DNA of 21,126 nt. Source: Fragilariopsis cylindrus CCMP1102 (lineage: Eukaryota; Bacillariophyta; Bacillariophyceae; Bacillariales; Bacillariaceae). How positions within the stretch are numbered: position 1 is the stretch's first letter; every line of letters begins with the position of its first letter. Both the position numbers and the translations under genes were made by a program. Shown here one piece after another: positions 1 through 8,753 of the stretch. The stretch lies in contig FMBT01000090.1 in assembly GCA_900095095.1 (NCBI GenBank), positions 1 through 21,126 on the forward strand, read 5' to 3'. A model generated the notes under the pieces. It was not told where the DNA came from. It saw nothing but the letters and a program-made list of their open reading frames with translations, and did no database searches.

Positions 1-3000
1 CCCAGTTTCGACTGTTTCTTCATCGTTATCGGTAGTTACTGAAGAGCTACCTTCGGGCATCGAATCATTATCGTTACTACTGCTACTTGCAAGTATATTT
101 TCAGAATGCTCCTCTGCTTCGGTGTCCTCGTTGACTAAACGACCAACAGCGGGCGTTGTCGATGGGGTGGAAGTAACAGTAGAAGGGAATCCTTCTTTTC
201 TATCTCGCGATCGAGTATTCCTCCTGGCGATCTTCTGAGATTCTACTCGGGCTTTTTTGGCAACGTTCCTTTCTTTCATAGTGCGGAGTGTCTCCAAAAG
301 CTCTTCTTCCTTTCCTTTGAACTGATTCATCATTTCGTCGACGTTGTCTACCTCATCTGGCACTGTGTCAAGGACAAGTTTTGTTACTTGCTCGCGAATC
401 TCTTGAATGCGTTCCTTTTGAGAAGCAGATGTCGCTACTGATCGGCCCATGCTAATAGAATAATCCATGTTCGAAGTGTAGCTGCTCGTATCATTTGCAT
501 CGGAGCCTTGTGTGCTCGTCCTGGATCGGCAGGACCGACTAGCGTCTTCCCCTCCAATTGTAGAACCTCCTTCGGCATCGTATCGAGCAGCCGCGACTAC
601 GACGGCTTGCCAATCACCTGCATCGATCAGTAGATCCAGTTCGGTAGCCTTCTGAGAAAAGTCACTTAATGTGACCGACGACGCCGATTTGCGCCGAGAG
701 TTTGGTGATGGTGTGCCGTAAATCGAGGTAGCCATGAGGGCGGCGGTGGCTCCTACGGCTGCCCAATTACCATTAGCAATAGATGTATCCAATTCACTCA
801 GTGAACGAATGGATTCCATTCCCACAGTGCTACCACCATCGGACGACAAGCTCGACGAGGATGGGAATGACGTAGAATCTGATAGTTTCGGAGGATTGCT
901 AAGATCTCCCGCACGAAGTAGAGTATTATTTGAAGGATCAATAGTCTCCTTTCTCGTTTCGGGTGAAACAATTGAGTCAGTAGCAGCTGCTATACCTGTT
1001 GTTGTTATTGCTACTACCGCTGCTGCTCCTTCAGTCACCGCTGTTGTTGTAGCTGGGTCCAGATTATTTAATTCCGAGCTTATGGAGGCTGCTATACATA
1101 GTTCAGAACTCCTACTCGCGCTCAATAATTGTTCGCCTACAGAGCTGTGGCTATCATCATCCTCGCCGACTACGTAATCGTTGATTCCGTCCTCGTCGTA
1201 GCCGTTCTCGTGTACCTCCTTCTTTACGTCATCTGGAGCTTCGTCAAATGAGATGAGATCGTCGCTCGCCACAACAGCTTCAGAAAGCAAATTATCTACA
1301 ACCTCTCCTTCTTCTTCGCAGTTGTATTCCATAATTGGTTGCATATTGTGCCCGCTGTGGCTAATGCTTCGACTTGGACTAGCACAGTCACTGTCAGTAC
1401 TACTTTCTGTACCAATACTGAAACTACTAGAACTGGTGGCAGCAACAGGGATCAAAATTTCATGACATTCCATGGTTAAAGCCCTCAAGTCATGTGAGTT
1501 TGCGGTGTTAGTGGTCGATCCCGACACAGCGGTCCGCATCGTCCTACCCGTAATGTCCTCTATGTCACCATCATTGTTGTAGTTATCGTCGCTGTCGTAA
1601 GCGTTTCGTAATAGGTTCTTTTGGCTTAAATCAAAACCACCACTACCATCACGACAATCATCATCATTGCCATTCACACGTCGTTTATCATTACTTTTTG
1701 TCTTTTTATTTTTTCCATGCCAACCACCGTGTCGATCATTGCGTGTCCTTCGTCGAACCACCGCGAGAATGGCGACGACTGAAACCAGCAACAAACTCAC
1801 CATCGCGGTACCAACAATCCCTCCTGTACTCAGACTTATATCACGATTGATATTACCTTCGCCTGTTGCTTCCGCAGCTATGGATGAAGTAGGGTCCATT
1901 GCCGCAGAAGGTTTATCTACAGCATCGGGGCAAGCCGGTATCAGTAGTGATTTCGGTTCCGATATTCGCCTCATCACCGACACCAATGATATTGCTACTG
2001 TTTTCGTCCTCAACACCAATATTGTTGTTGTTGCTGCTGCTATCGTTACCTTCGTTATCATTGTCGACGGCGTTATCGCTGTTATTGTTGCTGTAGCCAC
2101 CATTGCCTTCGTTATTCTCGTTGTCAACAACGGTCTCGGTATCAACACCATTATGTTGTTACTGTTACTGTTACTGTTACCATCATTATTCGCGTCATTA
2201 CCTTCATCATCGTCATTTCCACTATTATCAGTATCTATAATAACGGCTGGAGGGATTGTTTCAAGTCCATTTACCGTTACGATCATAACAGGTGGACCAG
2301 CCGATGAGGTTTGATCATCATTATTGTTTTTCTGACGATAATCTTCTCGTATTGCATCTTGTAATTCATTATTTGCAATAGCAGTTTCAAATGAATTTTG
2401 AAAGGCAATTAGTTCTTCTGTCATAGTACTTGGATCAACAACAACATTATGCGTTGTTGTTTTGTTGTCCTTATTACCATCGCTATCATCATTGTTGTTG
2501 TTACTAACGTTGATGTCGAAGGAGCCTGTCATTTCGGTCGACGACGACGACGGTAACGCGTTCAAGTATATTCCAATCGAGGCTGTCACATCTTGACAGT
2601 TTTGATATTTTTCAGAAGGACAAGCTATACAATAAAAGAACGAATTGATAATAATAGGACGTGTGTGGTGTGCGATAAAGTATAATTAAAAATCAGAGAG
2701 AGAAAGAGATAGGTAAGAAGACGGATTACAACTAACTTACAACACCGATAGCAGCAACCTTGTTTTAAAAGAAAAATTCTTCTAAAATAGAAAACTTACC
2801 AGCGGGGAAGTATCCATCAACTTGTGTAGTAATATCACGAATAATAGTTCCTGGAAAGTATTCAGGTGCTAATCGTGTTGCTAACAAGGCCATACCACCT
2901 TGTAAATCTTGTAGGTAATCACCATCTGAATCAGGATTAACAATAGATGCGACATATGAAACTCTTGCAACCTGATCAGGAAAATAGGATACACCAGCTG

Positions 3001-3415
3001 TATACCAAGATGCATTGACTTCATCAGGATTTTCATTATGTTGTGCTGTTGATGATCCCGTTGTTACTGTGATGTCATTCTTTGTTCCTCCTTCTGCAGC
3101 AGATGTAGCATCAATAGCAGCAGCAGCAGTACTGCCAATACCTATTCCAATACCATTACTACCATCTGCTGCTGCTGCTCGGAAGATTTCCGCCAGTCGT
3201 TCTTCTCCATCCTTTCCTGGTTTTAATGGATTCTTATTGAAATTACTACCGTTACCTGCTGTGTACGAATATGTTTTCATGACAATCGGCGGTGAATGAT
3301 TCACATCGTCACTGTATTTACTGGAAGGTGAAACTGGAATTGCAGCTACAGTAGCTGTTGATTCAATTTCAACTTCCGAGTCTAGTACCGCTCGACGGCG
3401 AAGATGTGTCGTCAT
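1..3415 (-). CDS. Large single-pass membrane protein with GDW repeats (left edge partial, two exons)
   Basis: I do not recognise a named family. Exon 1 is 2800-3415 and exon 2 runs from 2624 to the left edge without a stop, giving at least about 1,080 residues. The intron joins YFPA to ACPSEKYQNC in frame. The outer part holds a Cys motif (CPS..C..VTASI), also found in the gene at the right edge. An Asn/Asp/Ser-rich linker follows, then one hydrophobic helix near residues 472-493 closed by RRR. The inner part is Ser-rich and acidic, with two xGNW/xGDW repeats (near residues 821 and 877) and a helical VPDEVDNVDEMM module near residue 961. Start is the ATG at 3413-3415, with TAA just upstream in frame. 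That start has no signal peptide, which is odd for the topology, so a 5' exon may be missing. Residues about 364-440 appear to be read in the wrong frame. A cell-surface or receptor-like role is inference. Confidence 0.75.
1922..2157 (-). other. Segment of the left-edge gene apparently read out of frame
   Basis: In the continuous frame this stretch reads as Thr/Ile/Val with scattered Arg/Lys, unlike its flanks. In the frame one base off it reads as an acidic Asn-rich linker (NGVDTETVVDNENNEGNGG and onwards), exactly like the sequence before it. One missing base near 2150, just after the AACAGT repeat, and one extra C in the CCCC run near 1925 would make the linker continuous, ending TDTGLPDAVDKPS. 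The two offsets cancel, so the gene stays open either way. Confidence 0.6.
2158..2180. repeat. GTTACT/AACAGT hexanucleotide microsatellite
   Basis: Three to four near-perfect copies of GTTACT on the plus strand (AACAGT on the coding minus strand, encoding Asn-Ser). It sits inside the left-edge gene, next to the point where the reading frame seems to shift. Confidence 0.75.
2625..2799 (-). other. Spliceosomal intron, 175 bp, in the left-edge gene
   Basis: Read on the minus strand, the donor is GCTG|GTAAGT, beginning at 2799, and the acceptor is ATTGTATAG|CTTGTC, ending at 2625. Removing it joins exon 1 to exon 2 in the same frame, with the split codon G|CT (Ala). The intron is AT-rich with a pyrimidine-rich 3' half. 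Both flanks keep coding character, and the Cys motif just after the join matches the gene at the right edge, which has no intron there. Confidence 0.85.
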
Positions 3416-4560
3416 TTATGTCTTACTTCTATTGTGATCCAAGTCAAAATTTTCGGGATTAGGATAGGTAAATCGTTCTTTTTCAGTTTCTATTACCGAT
3501 AGCGTACAAGTCAAGTACTATAATATACAGTAGTATCGATGCTTTAAGATTGTTACTATTACGGTTCAACGAAATTTCGAACAGATGAAATGGAATGGAA
3601 TGCGGAATAAAAGCTTTTGTTTCCTCTCAGGACATCCCAAATACTACGTAGTACCGGTACGTAGGTTGTAAATAGTATATATATTATACAGTATGGATCT
3701 TGGATCGTGCTTTGTATTTTGAAAAGACCGAACCCCGCAAATAGCCAACAGAAGTCAAAGAAAACACTTATTTTATTAAATAAAATAATAGAGCGGAAGA
3801 ATCTATTCGGCCGTGGGATTACTTATTATCTGTAACTTCGTCGAATCAATGATAGTAAAATTGGTTGACACAGTCTTATTGTTAATTTAGGTATGGAAGG
3901 TTAACCGTAGTTGTTACTACTTTTATACACTATTTTTGAAGTAGTATCGTTTCTATTTTGTTATTGGACATGGACGGTGGCCAAAGAATAACATGTGGTG
4001 TCTTTTTGTGCTTTTTTTTTTGCATTTGATCAATCTTCAGTTTGAAATAGTTACAGTTAATGCAACGCATATATGCACGCACCTTGGTGGAAAGAACGGA
4101 AGCAAGCATTAAATGAAAAATACTGGGCATAATTTATTGACGCGTATTGTATTGAAAATATTGTAAAGGCCTCGTCATAAGCTCATTCTAACGGTCGATT
4201 ATATTACAGTCGTGCTAATGGTTATTCTATAAATGTGATCAAAAAAAGGGCTATTCACCACAAATAAAATGTATAATACGTAATACGGTATCTGATATAA
4301 TCCAATGCATATTATACTATTTTTGTCTCAACAACTAGCTAGCTTCTTGATTTAACACAGTAATTATGTTGTGCCTTTGGAGTCTAATAGCAGCTTTTGA
4401 CATGAGGTGTAGAACTCTACTACTATTGAGAGGATGCATCTTGCTAGAATAGTGATACTAATATTATATTGTCTCTTATTGGGTGGTACTATAATATTAT
4501 TAAATACAGTACTGCTGCTTACAGTTTAGTTGGTGGTTTTATCTTTATAGCTTTAGAAGG

Positions 4561-4590
4561 GGTCCCATTATCAAGGGTCTCATTATCAAG
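4561..4590. repeat. 15-bp tandem duplication
   Basis: Two adjacent 15-base copies, GGTCCCATTATCAAG and GGTCTCATTATCAAG, differ at one base. They lie in intergenic DNA with no gene attached. Confidence 0.75.
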
Positions 4591-4950
4591 GGGTTTATCT
4601 GGTGTATTTTTTATGATACAAAGTGCAGTATCATCAGTGCCGCATAGGAATAACTTCTACTACAGTACCTACCTCTGAGCTACTGCTGCTACTGCTGCTG
4701 GAGACCTTATACTATCTTTCCTCTCATATTATTTTGAATGGTAACAATGATTTATTTTAGTCTATTGTTGATCAATTGATTGATTAATCAGTGTTGTTTT
4801 TGTTCGAAAGAAGGTGCAAAAGGAACAATACCATCACAAACTTACGCATTGTTTTTCTCGTTGAATTTTTGATGAGACACTATTTTGTAGAAATATTAAT
4901 TTGAAGGGAAGCTTGTGAAACCCACACTGCAATGCACTGCACCACCTACC

Positions 4951-4973
4951 CATGCCATGCATGCCATGCATGG
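4951..4973. repeat. CATGC-rich repeat containing a palindrome
   Basis: Tandem CATGCCATG units end in the perfect 10-base palindrome CCATGCATGG. On a single strand it could fold back on itself. No gene or known motif is attached to it. Confidence 0.7.
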
Positions 4974-5223
4974 ATACCAGTGCATATTCATAGAGCACGA
5001 GGAACATGCTGAAGGTATACATAGGTGGTGATAGACACTACTTGCTCACAGCCATTTCCAACACCTTGAATTAAAATTCGGACTACATTGTACTAGTATG
5101 TATGATTAATTATTTATTGTATCACTGATACTTTTACAGCATAATATAACATGACATGCATTATTTATTTACATACCAGTTTAGGAACTAATGGTACACT
5201 TTTTTTTGCTCGGGATATGAGCC

Positions 5224-5274
5224 CAATAATTCAACTAGTTAATTACTGCAATAATTCAATTACTTAACTACTTC
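5224..5274. repeat. Imperfect 25-26-bp direct repeat
   Basis: Two adjacent copies both begin CAATAATTCAA and continue with TTA/ACTA-rich sequence. It is intergenic and AT-rich. It may be simple slippage, and no function is visible. Confidence 0.55.
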
Positions 5275-6333
5275 AATAGAGCATCGGCTAGAATGCGGTC
5301 TTAAATTGGTCTAATAGCGTGAAGACCGGTCATTATAATAGCACAGAATGATAAAGATTTCAAAGCTGTCATCTCCTACTTATTTCGTTCGCATCTTTTG
5401 AAATTACAAGCATGTTACAGTGATATATACGATATATTCGAAGCGAAAAATATTATATTACGTGCTATTTTACTGTAGTCAGTAGTTACACGTGGCACCG
5501 ATGCTTGGTAAAAAAGCCTGGAACTAATTAGACATTTTTTCTTCGTAGCGCGCTAGTACGTTTCTACGGCGAGCATGAGTTATTAGTTCCTAAACTTGTA
5601 CCGTACTATTTCTGCTTCCGAGCCAAATCGTCAAGTCGTCCTTCAACGGAAAAAAATGTCAAAACGAGGACACTTACTCCTACGCACGACTGGAGCCATT
5701 ATATGTGTATTTTGACGGAATTCGCCCGCTCTTTCTTCATCAGTGTATTTCAAATTGATGGGAAGCGATACCGTAAAAGAGAGTTAAACCAATAATATGT
5801 GTTGTTACCAGTGTTACTGTACAACTGCACAGCCATCACATCGATACTTTGTAGAGTAAGTTTTCCTTTTCTCTCGGAAGTACGAGACCGTCACAACTGC
5901 ACCCTTCCTATACGTTTTTATAGTAATAGGGACAAAATCCATTCAGCGGGTATTCATTATTACAAGCACTGTATATACTACAGTTCGTCAAGAAGTGTTG
6001 TTTTGTGTTGAACAACGAGCCGTTAAAATACAACACATTATTGGTGTCGATTTTGTGTGAAGATAATCTTTTCCCAGTAACAGTACTGTAAGCAGCGACG
6101 TTAACAGCGACGATATGACGACAATTGCATCGACACTTCAACAAATACTAATCATACTACAATTGCCAAAGGAGGAGACTACGCGTCGAGGACATACAAC
6201 GATAGAACTGAATTCGATTCATCACAAAGTATATCCACGGAAAAATTGTCATCGTCGTTGTCGTCATCGTCCGTCTTCTATTAAACAAGAACTACTGTAA
6301 CAACAAAGACAACGTCAAGAAACCAACAATATA

Positions 6334-8496
6334 ATGACGAAGTCGTCGTTTCATATAATAAATTTATTATTTGTATTTTTTGCTGCGAGTAGTATGTTAT
6401 TTTGTCAGGCTCAAGAATCATCACAAAATAATAATAATAATAATAATAATAATATAACGATTGTTATGATGATATGTATACATCGGATGAAAACGGTGAT
6501 GGGAAAATTGATTCAGAAGAGTATGTAGAATTTTCACGTCGACGATTACAGTCATCATTAAAACAATGTATTATGATGATAGGGATGATGATGAATATGT
6601 ACAGGACGAATTAGATTTGCTATTATCGTCAGACTATGAAAGTTTTACTCAATTACCATCTATATTACAACAGAATTGGTTTATTCTAGCCTGTTTATGT
6701 TCACGGTATCAATTCAACAACAACGTTGACGACGATGATAATAATAATATTGATAATGGATTTTGTTGTGTTGGTGATAATGCTCATTTATATGTAACAA
6801 CCGCTGCTGATGGTGGTATTGAAACTGTAACGAATGATAAAGAACTTATGTATATCAATCTGGTTTGTGATTTCACTCAACGAGCAGTCGGATGATGTTA
6901 TATCTAATACAATTACTATAGAAGAACCTTCTTCTACGCCTTCTATTATAACAATTCACCAACAACATCTTCTCCCACAAAGAGTCCAACACTTTCTCCA
7001 ACAACATCCTCTCCTACAAAGAGTCCAACACTTTCTCCAACGTCATCCTCTCCCACAAAGAGTCCAACATTATCTCCAACTCGAAATCCTCAGACAATAG
7101 CACCAACGCCATCACCAACCAACACCTACTTCTACTGGTTCCCGTCCTAGCATAGAGCCAACGACAATAGAAACTAACACAACGACAATGCCAACGACAA
7201 TAGAAACTAACAAAACAACAATACCAACGACAACGGTAATGCCAACGATAGCGCCAACGATATTCCCCGTCCCGTCGTTATTGCAGCCACCATCGCCATC
7301 ACAGTCGTCGTCATCGCCGTCGTCATCAACAACACTTTTCGGATTAAGTATAGGAATAATTGTAGTAATTATAGCCGGAGGTCTTCTTCTTATAATGATT
7401 CTCATTCAGGCATTAGTTTTGGTAACAACCCGTGATTATCGTCGAAGTCGGAAATACCCAGTAGGTTTAGATAATGATGATGCTAATGATAATAAAGAAG
7501 ATGATCCGGAAACTGGATTACCTTTACCTTCATCAAAATCGAGTGGAAAGAAGAAGGAGAGCACGACGAACGAAGAGGAGGATATCGGCACAGTAGTAAC
7601 CACACCCTCCACGATAAACACTGGACTGTTAACAGCAGAAGAAGAAGCCGGAACACCACCACATTCGTCTTCTTCTTCATCTATCGTGCAACAGTCGAAT
7701 CTTGGACAGCAACAGCAACAGCAAAATGAGATAAATCAACAGCAGGTGGAGGTGGAGGTGGAGATGGAGATGGAGATGGAGTGGAGATGAACGATCAACA
7801 GAGCGATAATAATATTTTGGTAACCAATTCTATCCATACATACCACACGCGGATACTAATACATCGATTATTTCAGACGATGCAAATCTACAGGATGTGT
7901 TTCACATGAATCCGATGCTGGTTGGTCTGAGGCTTACACATCAAGTGTGGAAAGTGTAAGTGATAACGACGACGAAATATCATTTAAATCGAATCATAAT
8001 GATCATGATCTGAGTGAAGGACCTGTTCCTGCCATCACAGCAACTATTAGCACCGATGAGGAAGGAGACAACAATAACCTCGGATTGTCATCGATAATAG
8101 CAACCACTGCAATGGATAATACTGAAAATACTACACCCCCTGATGAATCGATCACCGCAACCACCACCACTGCAATTCCAAATCGCCGATTGGACTGTTG
8201 GAAGATGTATTCGATAACGACGAGATAGTTATCCACGAAGATTTTTCCGACGAAGACACGACGATTATGACATTGATAATAACAACAACAATAACAGTAA
8301 CAATAATAATGTACGATCACCGGAAGAGTTCCGTGCTGAAGTTTACGCTTTAATCGAGCGTGTTATTCCAGAAGAAATTGATCAGGCTGATGATATGATA
8401 GCACAATTTACCGACCGTGAAGATGAACTGCTACAAACATTAGTAGCAATGGGAAAACGAGCATCGGCACAACATCAACTACAACAACAAGAATAA
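6334..8496 (+). CDS. EF-hand, Thr/Pro-stalk single-pass membrane protein (frame-broken)
   Basis: This is one gene spread over about eleven frame segments. The ATG at 6334 opens a clear signal peptide (MTKSSFHIINLLFVFFAASS..., ending near CQAQ), then nine Asn codons. A one-base offset leads to a canonical EF-hand loop, DENGDGKIDSEE, at 6486-6521, with Asp, Asn, Asp, Asp and Glu at the calcium-binding positions. Next come YESFTQLPSILQQ and ILACLC, which I associate with extracellular diatom proteins, then three 13-residue SSPTKSPTLSPT-type repeats, two PTTIETN repeats, a membrane helix at about 7340-7410 followed by RRSRK, an acidic Ser/Gln-rich inner part and a final VIPEEIDQADDMIAQF module. 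That module ties it to the genes at both window edges. Offsets lie near 6453, 6564, 6885, 6945, 7120, 7781, 7832, 7908, 8194 and 8259. Eight fit one missing base each; the other two (6885, 7120) fit one extra base. It is either a pseudogene or a poorly polished sequence. The calcium-responsive surface role is inference. Confidence 0.65.
6427..6453 (+). repeat. (AAT)9 microsatellite encoding poly-Asn
   Basis: Nine AAT codons directly follow the signal peptide of the EF-hand gene. The reading frame breaks at its 3' end, where AATATAACG would need one more A to continue into the EF-hand frame. Slippage or base-calling error is likely here. Confidence 0.9.
6965..7081 (+). repeat. Three 39-bp tandem repeats encoding a Thr/Pro stalk
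   Basis: Units at 6965-7003, 7004-7042 and 7043-7081 each encode a 13-residue block of the form [TS]SSPTKSPTLSPT. They differ at only a few, mostly synonymous, bases. Such PTxSPT stalks are typical of heavily glycosylated extracellular spacers. Confidence 0.9.
7158..7223 (+). repeat. Two 33-bp tandem repeats (PTTIETN stalk)
   Basis: Units at 7158-7190 and 7191-7223 encode PTTIETNTTTM and PTTIETNKTTI, followed by a partial third copy (PTTTVM). They extend the Thr/Pro stalk just outside the membrane helix of the EF-hand gene. Confidence 0.85.
7745..7786 (+). repeat. GGAGGT/GGAGAT microsatellite
   Basis: Short GTGGAG and GAGATG units encode alternating Val-Glu and Glu-Met in the EF-hand gene. 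The reading frame breaks at its end, where one missing base in GATGGAGTGG would restore the downstream frame MNDQQSDNN. Confidence 0.8.
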
Positions 8497-8753
8497 GATC
8501 AAACGTAAAACGAAAGCGTTATAAATAAATAATAATTGTCTTCTAAAATTACATACTGAATGTAGCGCTATTTTGTGTAGAAAATATTTTGGCTAAACAA
8601 ATAATATTATAGTTAGTTAAATACATATATAAGAGCGATAACATCAGCTAATTCCGTCGAATAGATTTCCAATTTTCAAAGTCCAAAAACACAAATAGAT
8701 TCGGAACAAAGTTTGGGTTTGATCTCCATTAAAATAATTTTTTCCTTTTTTTC
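8497..8753. terminator. Shared 3' region between convergent genes
   Basis: Only 257 bases lie between the stop of the EF-hand gene (plus) and the stop of the GMC oxidoreductase (minus). TAAATAAATAATAA at 8522-8535 is a plausible polyadenylation region for the plus gene. The minus gene is followed by an A-rich run (plus-strand T run around 8740-8753). No hairpin stands out. Confidence 0.4.

Larger units (their letters stand above)
3416..6333. other. AT-rich intergenic region, 2.9 kb
   Basis: It separates the 5' ends of two divergent genes (left-edge gene on minus, EF-hand gene on plus). Open frames here are short (61-78 codons), lack recognisable domains and overlap each other, so I call none of them. 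A TATA-like run (agtatatatattata, about 3677-3691) is a possible promoter element for the minus gene, but it lies some 270 bases from the start. A short signal-like frame at 4083-4130 on minus is discussed as a possible missing exon. Several small repeats are listed separately. Confidence 0.6.

Noticed and set aside
2140..2190. A second intron explaining the frame change in the left-edge gene
   Set aside because: No GT...AG pair of plausible length fits both boundaries, and the frame stays open without one.
734..2314. Plus-strand open frames of 60-215 codons opposite the left-edge gene
   Set aside because: They are antisense shadows. The minus frame is continuous, joins across a good intron and matches the right-edge paralog; the plus frames are Val/Ala/Ser-rich by-products.
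6115..6300. 61-codon plus frame just before the EF-hand gene
   Set aside because: No domain, different frame, and ends before the clear signal-peptide start at 6334. It might be an upstream ORF in the leader but this cannot be supported.
7112..7405. Minus-strand frame rich in Val/Ile/Gly that looks like a membrane protein
   Set aside because: It is the complement of the Thr/Pro repeats and membrane helix of the EF-hand gene; repeat DNA gives hydrophobic antisense frames.
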